Assembly: GCF_000758545.1 (NCBI RefSeq)
Contig: NZ_CP009279.1
Location: 1,054,001 to 1,118,000 of the forward strand
Length of the DNA: 64,000 nt
Source of the DNA: Paenibacillus sp. FSL H7-0737
GTDB taxonomy: Bacteria > Bacillota > Bacilli > Paenibacillales > Paenibacillaceae
Direction: 5' to 3'
The notes under the pieces are model-generated. The model was not told where the DNA came from. It saw nothing but the letters and a program-made list of their open reading frames with translations, and made no database searches. Both the position numbers and the translations under genes were made by a program. Below, one piece after another: positions 17,981-26,462 of the stretch. Numbering within the stretch: position 1 is the first letter of the stretch; each line of letters opens with the position of its first letter.

Positions 17981-18916
17981 TTATTGTATATTTTTTGACA
18001 AATAATAAAACAAGCCTCCACCTTGTAAAAGCTGTTTTTCTGCTTCGATAGAATCTGAGATCTGTTGTAAGTTCGTCACCAACATGGAGTGGAATGCTAG
18101 GAGATGAGGTATATCTAAGCTGGATGCCATTACTTTGCGATGCGTATCCTGCGCTAGCTCAGCATAGGTACGTAGTCCGTTTGCTGTAAACAGGAAGAAT
18201 TCGACCTCTTTTGATGTGAGTGTGGTTGCTTTATCAGTGGATAGATAGCTTCGTGTGAGTGAGAGGAGACAATTATAGCTGCCTTCTGATAAATCTTCGT
18301 TCCAGTCTTCATAGTCGTCAAGCATTTGCAGTGTAAGTAGAACAGAGTCGATCACTTCCTCAGACTGCGGTACAAGAGAATCCTTACCAGATAGCAGAAG
18401 GGCAGCGGTGCTGGATAGTTTGAGCGGACTGGCTTTATAAGGGATCTTGATCCGATCATTAAGAAAATAATCACTGGTGGTTTCATTACTAACACTGTCT
18501 GCCCATTGAGCGATATAACGATTGAATGATGTCCAGAAAGAGGAGTCATTCGTAAATAAAAGTCTGTAGATATTCAAAAATTCAACATAGAGTAGGTTCG
18601 CTAAAGGTAATCTTTCGTATGTAGAGGATTCTTTGCTGTCCATCAGGTCATCCTGTATGAAAAAATATAGCATGAAGAAGACATTGCCCATCGACATTTG
18701 ACGTGTAATTTCTGCTGAGAGCCCACAGCTTTTCTGAAGCCAAAAGGGCAATAGATAACATATGTAATTTTTGTGGCTTTCCGCATTGAATACGTTAAAA
18801 TGTTCAAGATAGGACATGCCTTGTGAATTTAGAGGCTCAGGAAATTCGGAGATAATCTTTCTACTTTCTTGAAATACTAAGCGGAGTTCTTCTTCGTAAT
18901 CATTTAGCCAATCCAT
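17981..18916 (-). CDS. Class I isoprenoid-synthase-like enzyme (possible peptide prenyltransferase)
   Basis: A 311-aa, all-helical protein with the two Asp-rich metal motifs of class I isoprenoid synthases: QDDLMD with D89-D90-D93, and LDDYEDWNED at about 200-208; a KASPLKLSSTAALL segment near 161-174 matches the helix before the second motif in prenyl synthases. Polyprenyl synthases, ComQ pheromone prenyltransferases and some terpene cyclases share this fold, and sequence alone does not decide between them. Start ATG at 18916 has GGAGGG seven bases upstream. It leads an operon with the Trp-ending NHLP peptide, under a strong promoter, which favours a peptide-modifying role. Classical housekeeping prenyl synthases would have FARM/SARM motifs with more Asp and Arg pairs. 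Confidence 0.7.
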   Translation of the reverse strand: MDWLNDYEEELRLVFQESRKIISEFPEPLNSQGMSYLEHFNVFNAESHKNYICYLLPFWLQKSCGLSAEITRQMSMGNVFFMLYFFIQDDLMDSKESSTYERLPLANLLYVEFLNIYRLLFTNDSSFWTSFNRYIAQWADSVSNETTSDYFLNDRIKIPYKASPLKLSSTAALLLSGKDSLVPQSEEVIDSVLLTLQMLDDYEDWNEDLSEGSYNCLLSLTRSYLSTDKATTLTSKEVEFFLFTANGLRTYAELAQDTHRKVMASSLDIPHLLAFHSMLVTNLQQISDSIEAEKQLLQGGGLFYYLSKNIQ

Positions 18917-18964
18917 TGCATCCCTCCTACAATAAAATTGCAAAAAACTGGTTCTTTCGCCCTG

Positions 18965-18993
18965 ATTATATCCTTCTCTTTATTCCATTACAA
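18965..18993 (-). promoter_or_regulatory. Sigma-A promoter of the isoprenoid-enzyme/NHLP operon
   Basis: On the minus strand TTGTAA (18993-18988), 17-nt spacer, perfect TATAAT (18970-18965), about 49 nt before the start codon at 18916. Confidence 0.6.
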
Positions 18994-19019
18994 CTAAAAT
19001 TTAGGAGGTTTAAGGACGA

Positions 19020-19313
19020 ATGGACTGTTATACTTTTGGACAAATGCTTATGACTATTCGAATGGGGCAAAAGGCTGAAACGCCAGACGGCCGCATTGTG
19101 ATGCGTACCTCTGCGGGACTTATTTGGACCAATGGGATATTGAATGGAAAAACAGTAGAAATCAAAGATTATTTGTTCTCTGATCTGTGGCAAATCTATG
19201 AGGATGAGGAAAGCATGAAAGAGGGAATCGGCAGAGAAAAGCATGAAAAGCGGGAGCGGGAAATGCTTGAAAATCAATATGAAGAGCTGCGCCTAGCGAG
19301 CCGGAAACATTAA
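19020..19313 (+). CDS. Hypothetical 97-aa protein, Tad2/DUF2829-like at low confidence
   Basis: Starts MDCYTFGQMLMTIRMGQKAE, followed by RTSAGLIWTNG and IKDYLFSDLWQIYED, then a charged helical tail. RBS AGGAGG is present about eleven bases before the ATG. The beginning (F-G-x-x-L-x-x-x-x-x-G-x-K) and the end (LFSDLWQIYE) remind me of DUF2829/Tad2-type small proteins, but the central part does not clearly match. It is divergent from the isoprenoid-enzyme operon and convergent with the GH20 gene. Function not known. Confidence 0.6.
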   Translation: MDCYTFGQMLMTIRMGQKAETPDGRIVMRTSAGLIWTNGILNGKTVEIKDYLFSDLWQIYEDEESMKEGIGREKHEKREREMLENQYEELRLASRKH

Positions 19314-19354
19314 ATTCAACGTTCGACTCGCCAATTGCAGCTAGGATGAGGAAA

Positions 19355-21265
19355 TTACTTCGATTTCAATGCTTCGTATTGACCTCTAAGACGTAGAAGT
19401 CTCCAAATACTTTGATCTAAGCCACCGAGTCGGTTGCGCTCGGTCCACAATAGACGATATTGATGAAGTAGAATATTCAAATCATTGATTTGCTCCGTAA
19501 TCAGATTAGGGTCAATCGAATCTGGCGCGGATGCCAGCTGCAGTTTAATTCTTCCAAGCTGCACAGCGTGCTTCACAAAATGGATTCCGTTACTCAGTTC
19601 CTTAAGAACAAGATCAGCATCAGCACATTGAAGATCAAGCCCCGAGAGACGTGCCTCGATAGAGAGCATGTATTCTTCAAGATTGTTGAAATGCTCTTCG
19701 GTAAGTTTCTCTACAATTAACAAATTGTCGAGATTAGTACGAAGAAGCAGAGACATTTCCGTATCATTTGAACGAATGATCTCGGATTCAAGCTGATAGT
19801 AATTGCCGAGATCAAGGAGTAGTTGACCAATACCCTCGGAACGATCCGCGAAGATGAATGTATTTAAATATTTAGCAGTGTCTACATCTAGATTGTTATC
19901 TACATTCCAGGAAAGCGCAGCACCATAAACATATCCAGTGTAGCTGATTGGGAGATGCTGCCAATGCCCATGATCACCCCAATCGGTAATGAGATAGCCG
20001 ATAGAACCATTATTTTTGCCATGAATAGCTGCACTACGCAGATTGGCAAACATATTGTCGCTACGCCCTGTAATGGAGTTCCATGAGCTGGTACCTGGGC
20101 AGACATAGAAAGGAATGCCTGCTTCACGGAATTTGAGGGTATCCGACTCAAAAGGATGTTCCGCACTGTAACCCCATTCCATAGCAATAATATCTTTAGG
20201 CAGGTGAGGGATCAGTTCGGGATGTTGGATAATAATATCACCCCAGAATTGCATCGTCTTGCCGCGTTTCGTAACAAGCTCATAAATCTTCTGAAGAAAA
20301 GATAAATAGATCTGACCTTTGCCTTGTGATTCAGCCAGCGCCTTGCTTTTGCCAAGACCAAGCTCATACGTCTCATCACAGCCTACATTAAATTGATTAG
20401 AGGAGAAGTATGGAAGCAGATCGTCGAACATTTTTTCTAGCAGAGGGAGCACGGCAGGATCTTCGGTATCAAACGTACCGGGATGCATAAATAGTCCTTC
20501 TGGATATACATCCCCCATGTACAATTCCTTGGGAAGCATAAATCCCTCTGGAATTTCGGCTAAAGCATTGAATTCAGGACGGGAAAGCCAGCCTTCCATA
20601 TGTCCAAAGCTGTTCTGGTTTGGAACAAGCTCAATATAACGCGCCTTACAGTAGGCATCTAGAAGCAGGATTTCCTCTCCTGTGATTGGAGTCTCAAGCT
20701 CCCACACTTGAGGGAAAGATTCGTACGCGAACGGCGTACCTTCTATATATAGCTGAAGCTGGTTCATCTTCAGATCGGCCATAAGGTCAATGATTCGGTA
20801 CAAGGTTTCTTGCTTTGGAATTTTATTGCGGCTGATATCAACGGTTATCCCTCTAGCTCCAAAATCAGGTTCATCGCGAATATGCAGATGAGGAATAGAT
20901 CTGCCGCTTTGTTCAATGATTTGTTTCAGAGTGGCTGCTGCGTAGAAGGCACCGACAGGTGAGCTATAGGAGACAACGATACCGCTCTGATCAACAACTA
21001 TTTCGTATGCCTGCTCAGATAATGACGGCACATAGCTAAAGATACAAGCGGATACAACCGTTGGACGAGTGCCAATAGATAAGGTCAAATGAAGATTTAA
21101 GGCTTGTTTAATCACAGCTTGCAGCTTTTGTGCAGCAGGCATTGAACTTTGCTCTCCCGTACTAGGAAGTACAATGCTTCCGCTTATTGGGAAACGGTAT
21201 GAGTCCTGTGACAATGTGATTTCACGCGGATTAGGCAGAAGCAGTAGTGTAGAATGATTAAGCAT
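19355..21265 (-). CDS. GH20 beta-N-acetylhexosaminidase
   Basis: Retaining hexosaminidase using substrate-assisted catalysis, releasing terminal GlcNAc/GalNAc. The 636-aa protein has an N-terminal GH20b-like domain (to ~130), then the TIM barrel opening with RGITVDISRNKIP; the catalytic Asp-Glu pair is D297-E298 in VGCDETYELG; LVPNQNSFGHMEGW and FWGDIIIQHPELI are also family-like. A C-terminal helical region from ~480 completes it. No signal peptide, so probably cytoplasmic, acting on imported disaccharides or glycopeptides. A divergent AraC regulator lies 75 nt away and probably controls it. Confidence 0.9.
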   Translation of the reverse strand: MLNHSTLLLLPNPREITLSQDSYRFPISGSIVLPSTGEQSSMPAAQKLQAVIKQALNLHLTLSIGTRPTVVSACIFSYVPSLSEQAYEIVVDQSGIVVSYSSPVGAFYAAATLKQIIEQSGRSIPHLHIRDEPDFGARGITVDISRNKIPKQETLYRIIDLMADLKMNQLQLYIEGTPFAYESFPQVWELETPITGEEILLLDAYCKARYIELVPNQNSFGHMEGWLSRPEFNALAEIPEGFMLPKELYMGDVYPEGLFMHPGTFDTEDPAVLPLLEKMFDDLLPYFSSNQFNVGCDETYELGLGKSKALAESQGKGQIYLSFLQKIYELVTKRGKTMQFWGDIIIQHPELIPHLPKDIIAMEWGYSAEHPFESDTLKFREAGIPFYVCPGTSSWNSITGRSDNMFANLRSAAIHGKNNGSIGYLITDWGDHGHWQHLPISYTGYVYGAALSWNVDNNLDVDTAKYLNTFIFADRSEGIGQLLLDLGNYYQLESEIIRSNDTEMSLLLRTNLDNLLIVEKLTEEHFNNLEEYMLSIEARLSGLDLQCADADLVLKELSNGIHFVKHAVQLGRIKLQLASAPDSIDPNLITEQINDLNILLHQYRLLWTERNRLGGLDQSIWRLLRLRGQYEALKSK

Positions 21266-21340
21266 AGCGTGGACACCTCTTATTCATGTAGAATATGATC
21301 AACTTCACAATAACCTTATCACTACTAAACAGAGGGGGGA

Positions 21341-22204
21341 ATGTCTATAATGTCCAAGCGCATGGATTATATGATCAGTCCATATCCAATACGAATTATT
21401 GATCCGAAGGTTGAGTCCTCTAAGCTGAAGCTTAAAAATATTAGAGTAGGACAAGCCGGCCATTTGCCTGGAAGAACGTTATTCCGTTCAGGCGTAGTTT
21501 TTGAACACTGGGCTATTGTTTACATAGTATCTGGTGGTGGCACCTATATGGAGACTTCGGGGAAAGAACAGCAGGTGCGTGAAGGCAGCTTATTCTTTTT
21601 TCGCCCAGGATACAGTTACAATTTCGGCCCACCACCTGGAGGGAGCTGGGATGAGTATTATATTAATTTTAATGGGACACGTGTATCGGAATGGCTAGAG
21701 TCGGGTCTAATCGCTGGCGGGAATGTGTTCCAAGCGAATTCGATCATGGGTCTTTCGACCTTATTTGAAGAGGTACTACAACGAATGGAGAGTGGAGAAC
21801 CTGCAGATGCGGATCGGGCCGCACTACTCGTTGAAAGGATGCTATTGGAGTGTTCTTTTATAATAGAAGAAAAAAGTTGGAATGCTCAGGCAGATTATAT
21901 GCGTCAGATTCGGGAGGACCTGAATTTATGCATTTATGGTGAAATGGACCTAGAGCAAATTGCGGCAAAACATCATATCTCGATGTCTACCCTTCGTCGT
22001 CTTGTTCGGCGTAGTAGCGGGTATCCGCTTCATGAATATATTCACCGTCTTAAAATGGCTGAGGCCAAAAAGCTGCTTCTAAATACCTCATTACAAGTAA
22101 AAGAAATATCGGGCATGCTTCATTATAATGATCCATTCTATTTTTCACGTTTATTTAAAAAATATATGGGGATTGCGCCACAGCTTTGTCGTAGTAACAT
22201 TTAA
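21341..22204 (+). CDS. AraC-family transcriptional regulator
   Basis: A 287-aa regulator with an N-terminal cupin ligand-binding domain (about 30-130, with WAIVYIVSGGGTYM and FFRPGYSYNFGPP) and a C-terminal double HTH (about 185-285: LEQIAAKHHISMSTLRRLVR and the signature ending DPFYFSRLFKKYMGIAPQ). Start is ATG at 21341 or 21350, both near a GAGGGGGG site. It is divergent from the GH20 gene with a 75-nt shared intergenic space, so it probably regulates amino-sugar utilisation in response to a sugar; inference from context. Confidence 0.9.
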   Translation: MSIMSKRMDYMISPYPIRIIDPKVESSKLKLKNIRVGQAGHLPGRTLFRSGVVFEHWAIVYIVSGGGTYMETSGKEQQVREGSLFFFRPGYSYNFGPPPGGSWDEYYINFNGTRVSEWLESGLIAGGNVFQANSIMGLSTLFEEVLQRMESGEPADADRAALLVERMLLECSFIIEEKSWNAQADYMRQIREDLNLCIYGEMDLEQIAAKHHISMSTLRRLVRRSSGYPLHEYIHRLKMAEAKKLLLNTSLQVKEISGMLHYNDPFYFSRLFKKYMGIAPQLCRSNI

Positions 22205-22520
22205 ATCGATATCATACTACTAGAGTCCCAATGTGAATTGTTATAATTATATAATTGTTGTCGTTTTATAAGATATGTTGAAAATTATGGATTAATATTA
22301 CATAAATACGTTAGTTCTTTATAACTATAGTGGATAAAATGACAAATTTTAGGTATAAAACCTTCTAAAAAAATAATAAATTTTTTGTAACTATTTTTCA
22401 AATGGAAGCGCAAACATGGGAAATGTCAGCTTGTTATTGTGATTTTTCTCATGTATGATGCTTTTATCGAGCACAGTACAATCTCGCATTTTCCAAAAAA
22501 CTGGAGAATAGGGTGGTGGG
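22205..22520. other. AT-rich intergenic region before the kinase/regulator operon
   Basis: About 316 bases, very AT-rich in the first two thirds, no ORF of note. The distal part has a promoter at 22431-22459. No terminator for the AraC gene is evident. Confidence 0.6.
22431..22459 (+). promoter_or_regulatory. Sigma-A promoter of the HisKA_3 kinase/NarL regulator operon
   Basis: TTGTTA (22431-22436), 17-nt spacer, TATGAT (22454-22459), 62 nt before the start codon. Confidence 0.55.
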
Positions 22521-24167
22521 ATGAAAATCAAACCAACTGCAGAAGACAAACTGATTGAGTATTACAGGTACTTCTCTTTGTCCCTCACATCGCTCATGTA
22601 TCTTCTAGATAAAACGGGACCTTCCGTAATTTATAAATCCCTTGTTATTGCCATACTCTTTCTGTTTGCACAAACGTTCTCATTTTTTTATCGGAGGTTA
22701 CGAAGCAGGCCAAAGACTCTCGTCCTGGCTGTTAGTATAGAGATGGTGGGAATTATTGCATTGACTTTGTTTACCGGTGGGTACGAGAGTTCCTTTAGGC
22801 TCTATGTGCTAAACCCTGTATTGATTGCTGCAGGCTCATTGTCCATTTATTTTGGATGGTCGCTGCTTTTAAGTTACATCAGTATTTTTGCGGTGCTCTG
22901 TTATTTTTTTATCAATTCTGCGAACAAAACTTTTTTGGAAATTGTATTTGTAAATGGGAATCTGTTTCTAACACTGGTACTTACGGTTATAATAATGCAG
23001 ATCGTTAATCGGATGAAGCGGCAACGTGAAGAATCGAATGCTCGCACGAAAGAGACGATGGAGCATATCAAATCGCTGTACCATATCGTGGAAACCTCAA
23101 GCCAACATGATTTCATGAATATCGGTCAAGTGATCACCGATTATGTTGTTAAGCTAACGAAGCTAGATAAGGCTTTGTTTTGGTTCGCCAAGAAAAGCGG
23201 AGAACCAGCACCGCAGAGCAGGCAGACCGGCTGGCAGCAGGAAGAGGAACAGTTCTTATTCTCAGAACTGGGCAAACATGAACATGAATGGAGATTGCAG
23301 CGAGAGCCTATTTTTAGAAATCTTCCGGGATTAGGAGATTTCCTGCTGATGCCTGTACGGATGAGCACCCGATTTGTAGGGATGATTGGACTCAAGCTGG
23401 AGTCTACAGAGGGGCTGGAAGGCCGCAGATGGTATATTCAACAATTGATATTCTTATCTGAGCTAAGTGCGAATATTCTTGAAAGGCATGAGCTTGGTGT
23501 GATTGAGAACCGGTTGATCATCACGAACGAACAGAACCGGATTGCGGATGAAATGCACGACAGTGTATCCCAAAGCCTTTTTGGTATTGTGTATGCGACG
23601 CATTCGCTGAAGGAATCGTGGAAGAGAATGTCAGATCATGAGCTAGAAGAACAAATTGAGCTTATTCATGACTCTGCTACAAAGGTTGCTAAAGAACTGC
23701 GGATCACGATCTACAGTCTTAGCTCCAAGAAGAGTGGCGGGCCTACATGGCTCGGTATGGTAAGATCACATTTAAAGAGCTTATCTAGATTAAATGATGT
23801 TGATATTGAATTAAAAATAACGGGAGATGATTTCAGTCTCCCTTATCCTTACCACAAAGCGCTTTTTCGGATTATCTCCGAAGCCACTGGTAATGCCATC
23901 AGGCATGGTGCTGCCAGTCGAGTGGATGTAGAACTGTCTCTGAAGCCGACTTGGATTCGATTATTGATTTGTGATAATGGTGTTGGTTTTGATACTGATT
24001 TGTTATGGATTGAATCTGAAGATAGTGCGAGTGGGCTTGGCATGAAGAATATGCAATATTTGACGCAGTCGCTAGGTGGCGACTTCCAGCTGTCCAGTAA
24101 TGAAAATATGGGAACGAGAATCTTGATTTCCATTCCTGTGGGTGTAGCTGAATTAAAGAATGCATAA
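22521..24167 (+). CDS. Sensor histidine kinase, HisKA_3 (NarL-type, ComP/DegS-like class)
   Basis: A 548-aa kinase. Six hydrophobic segments fill residues ~15-165; a GAF-like domain follows (~185-330); then the HisKA_3 dimerisation domain with His346 in DEMHDSVSQSLFGIVY; and a HATPase domain with a G1 box DNGVGFD and SGLGMKNM. The start ATG at 22521 follows a GGGTGGTGGG site. It is the first gene of a two-component pair with the NarL-type regulator 25 nt downstream and lies directly upstream of the polysaccharide locus, so it may control it. HPK7 kinases include ComP and DegS. The signal is unknown. Confidence 0.9.
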   Translation: MKIKPTAEDKLIEYYRYFSLSLTSLMYLLDKTGPSVIYKSLVIAILFLFAQTFSFFYRRLRSRPKTLVLAVSIEMVGIIALTLFTGGYESSFRLYVLNPVLIAAGSLSIYFGWSLLLSYISIFAVLCYFFINSANKTFLEIVFVNGNLFLTLVLTVIIMQIVNRMKRQREESNARTKETMEHIKSLYHIVETSSQHDFMNIGQVITDYVVKLTKLDKALFWFAKKSGEPAPQSRQTGWQQEEEQFLFSELGKHEHEWRLQREPIFRNLPGLGDFLLMPVRMSTRFVGMIGLKLESTEGLEGRRWYIQQLIFLSELSANILERHELGVIENRLIITNEQNRIADEMHDSVSQSLFGIVYATHSLKESWKRMSDHELEEQIELIHDSATKVAKELRITIYSLSSKKSGGPTWLGMVRSHLKSLSRLNDVDIELKITGDDFSLPYPYHKALFRIISEATGNAIRHGAASRVDVELSLKPTWIRLLICDNGVGFDTDLLWIESEDSASGLGMKNMQYLTQSLGGDFQLSSNENMGTRILISIPVGVAELKNA

Positions 24168-24192
24168 ACTTTAGGGCGGGAGGTCGTTTCTA

Positions 24193-24828
24193 ATGAAAAT
24201 CGTCATTGTAGATGATCATCCTCTAGTTAGAAGAGGGCTGGCATCCGTTATTTCGATGCAACCGAATGTGAAGTTTGCTGGAGAGGCGACGAACGGCCAA
24301 GAAGCGCTTCTTGTGATTGAGGAGACGCAGCCTGACCTGGTACTCATTGATCTTAAGCTAGCGGATGAATCAGGACTTGATGTCATCAAGAAAGCGCGTG
24401 CTCGTGGAATCGTTAGTAAGTTTATTCTGCTGACATCATCTGCAAGCAGAGAGGATTTTCTGAAAGCTGAGGAAGTGCTGGTAGACGGATATGTACTGAA
24501 AGAGGCATTGCCAGAAGAGTTACTATTTGCTATCCAGTTGGTCCATAAAGGAAGAAAGTATTATGATCCTGGTCTGATGGAAGATAAGATGCGAATGAGT
24601 GAAAGCAGTCCGACAGATGAATTGACCCCGAAAGAGAAGGAAGTCTTAATCGAACTAGGACAGGGCGCTTGCAACAGAGAAATTGCCTCACGTCTTTTTA
24701 TTAGTGAATTTACAGTGAAAAAGCATGTCAGTCAGATTTTAGCGAAATTACAGGTGGCAGATCGTACACAGGCAGCGCTTTACGCAAATGCTGTCGGATT
24801 GACCAAATATGAAATGTCTTATGAGTGA
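24193..24828 (+). CDS. NarL/FixJ-family response regulator
   Basis: A 211-aa regulator partnered with the upstream HisKA_3 kinase. Receiver domain (1-120) with acidic pair D7-D8 and phospho-acceptor Asp53 in LVLIDLKLADESG, Thr/Ser in LTSS, and Lys in YVLKEALP; C-terminal LuxR-type HTH (about 145-205) with LTPKEKEVLIELGQG and SEFTVKKHVSQILAKL. Good RBS GGGAGG before the ATG. A terminator at 24860 ends the operon. Location 265 nt before the Wzz-like gene suggests the polysaccharide locus as a target. Confidence 0.93.
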   Translation: MKIVIVDDHPLVRRGLASVISMQPNVKFAGEATNGQEALLVIEETQPDLVLIDLKLADESGLDVIKKARARGIVSKFILLTSSASREDFLKAEEVLVDGYVLKEALPEELLFAIQLVHKGRKYYDPGLMEDKMRMSESSPTDELTPKEKEVLIELGQGACNREIASRLFISEFTVKKHVSQILAKLQVADRTQAALYANAVGLTKYEMSYE

Positions 24829-24859
24829 AAGTTGAACTAATTTATAAGCATTGTACATA

Positions 24860-24889
24860 AACACGGACTCGATGTCCGTGTTTTTTTGT
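24860..24889 (+). terminator. Intrinsic terminator after the response regulator
   Basis: AACACGGAC (24860-24868) pairs with GTCCGTGTT (24874-24882), followed by a run of seven T. Confidence 0.85.
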
Positions 24890-24941
24890 GCGTCAAAACT
24901 TAAATTATCCCTAAATATGGCGCTAAAGTATACCTCACCCC

Positions 24942-24981
24942 CCTCTTAAGGAGTACAACGTCTTACTCCAAAGTGAAGAGG
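24942..24981 (+). other. Nested hairpin in the leader of the polysaccharide locus
   Basis: Outer stem CCTCTT (24942-24947) with AAGAGG (24976-24981), inner stem GGAGTA (24950-24955) with TACTCC (24964-24969). No U tract follows, so it is not a terminator; it lies about 110 nt before the first start codon. It could be an RNA regulatory structure or an operator. Confidence 0.35.
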
Positions 24982-25093
24982 AAAGTGATGATATGAGCCA
25001 TGTGGCGAATGGTGTGGATTGATAGAATTAAAGCAACAACTGAAACTTTCATGAATGCTTTCAGAATGTAATTTTAGCGGAAGGAGGGTTACT

Positions 25094-25834
25094 GTGGAAA
25101 AGACGATTCTGGATTACATTAACCTGATTAAAAAAAGGTTTTGGCTCATCATGGTGTTCGTTTTGATCTCCTGTGCTACGACTTACTACGTTAGTAAAAA
25201 CTTCGTTGAACCCGTCTATTCCGCTTCCGGACAGCTGCTTGTCAACAATATTGCCAAGGCTCCCGAGAGCAACAATCTTAACGATTTGAGCTTTAGCCTG
25301 AATTTAATTGAGAGTTACAAGGAAATTATGAAATCACCGACCATCATGAAAAGCGTAATAGAAAATCACCCGGAGTTTGGTCTGACGGCTGATGAACTAA
25401 GTCAGAAGCTTGAGATTAAAACTTCAGAGAAGAGCCAGGTGATCAACCTCAATGTTCATGATGAAAACTACACCAAAGCTGCCGGGATCGTAAATGCGGT
25501 TTCGCAGACATTCATTCGTGAATTGCCATCGCTGATGAGGGTAGACAATGTGACCTTGCTGACACCGGCCGATCCGACTGATGTTCCAGGGCCCTCGAAC
25601 GGCGGGTTTGCGATGAATCTCATCATCAGCTTTGTTGTATCGCTTATGGCAGCCCTAGGAATTATTTTGCTGATGGAAACTCTTAACGGCACATTAAGGT
25701 CTGAAAAGGAAGCGGAATATGACCTTGGTCTTCCGGTAATTGCTTCGATCGCAACCATTCGTAAACGCGATTTGGGTAAGGCAGCAGGCGGCAACACAAG
25801 AGTGAAGGAGGGTGCTTATGTTGCGGCTAAATAA
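25094..25834 (+). CDS. Wzz/YveK-like chain-length and kinase-activator protein
   Basis: Polysaccharide co-polymerase modulating chain length and activating its partner kinase. The 246-aa protein has an N-terminal membrane segment (~20-40, WLIMVFVLISCATTYYV), an extracellular helical part with YSASGQLLVNN, and a second segment (~180-205, NLIISFVVSLMAALGIILL) preceded by the Pro-rich DPTDVPGPSNGG. This is the two-TM Wzz of Gram-positives that works with a separate BY-kinase. The GTG start at 25094 is five bases after GGAGGG; upstream extension lacks support. The next gene overlaps its 3' end. Confidence 0.88.
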   Translation: MEKTILDYINLIKKRFWLIMVFVLISCATTYYVSKNFVEPVYSASGQLLVNNIAKAPESNNLNDLSFSLNLIESYKEIMKSPTIMKSVIENHPEFGLTADELSQKLEIKTSEKSQVINLNVHDENYTKAAGIVNAVSQTFIRELPSLMRVDNVTLLTPADPTDVPGPSNGGFAMNLIISFVVSLMAALGIILLMETLNGTLRSEKEAEYDLGLPVIASIATIRKRDLGKAAGGNTRVKEGAYVAAK

Positions 25835-26459
25835 GAGTCTGGTTACGGATGTTAATCCATCCTCGCATATCTCGGAATCGTTCCGATCGCTACGCACATA
25901 TATACGCCAGCTTGGAATAGCGCAGGGTAGCGGAGGAAAAGTGCTACTCTTTACGTCAGCAGAAGCTGGAGCAGGCAAGACGACGATTTTGTCAAATCTA
26001 GCGGTGTCTTTCGTCCAGGATGGCAAGAAGGTAGCGGTGGTGGACTGCAATCTGCGACATCCCGGTCTTCATACAGTGTTTGAAGTAGAGGGTAGTGACG
26101 GGCTTGCGGCTTATTTAAGTGGGCAAGAGGAAGCAGATAACATCGCTGTCCTCGGAAATTTGGCCAATCTTTCGGTCATCCCGGCGGGTAAAACGCATGT
26201 TAGTCCGCCGGATTTGCTGGGCAACCCCAAAATGACCGCTTTGCTTGAGGAACTAAAAGAAAACTACGATCTGATCCTGCTGGATTCTCCTTCGGCAGTC
26301 GATTTCAGTGATGCTCGTATATTGGCACCTCAAGCGGACGGCGTGATCCTGGTGGCCAGATACGGAAAGTCCAAACGGGAATCGATCCGCAAAGCGAAGA
26401 CGCTGCTTGAACAGACCGGCTCTAATCTAATCGGAATTGCCATGAACCAGGCGAAGTAA
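25818..26459 (+). CDS. CpsD/EpsB-like tyrosine-kinase (BY-kinase family), without Tyr tail
   Basis: Cytoplasmic P-loop ATPase of the CpsD/CapB family that regulates polymerisation with the Wzz-like partner. The 213-aa chain has Walker A SAEAGAGKTT, Walker A' VAVVDCNLRHPG and Walker B YDLILLDSPS. The chain ends ...LIGIAMNQAK; the C-terminal Tyr cluster phosphorylated in most family members is missing. ATG at 25818 has GGAGGG upstream and lies inside the 3' end of the previous gene (17-nt overlap), so translation is coupled. It may act as a pseudo-regulator or phosphorylate other proteins. Confidence 0.87.
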   Translation: MLRLNKSLVTDVNPSSHISESFRSLRTYIRQLGIAQGSGGKVLLFTSAEAGAGKTTILSNLAVSFVQDGKKVAVVDCNLRHPGLHTVFEVEGSDGLAAYLSGQEEADNIAVLGNLANLSVIPAGKTHVSPPDLLGNPKMTALLEELKENYDLILLDSPSAVDFSDARILAPQADGVILVARYGKSKRESIRKAKTLLEQTGSNLIGIAMNQAK

Positions 26460-26462
26460 ATG

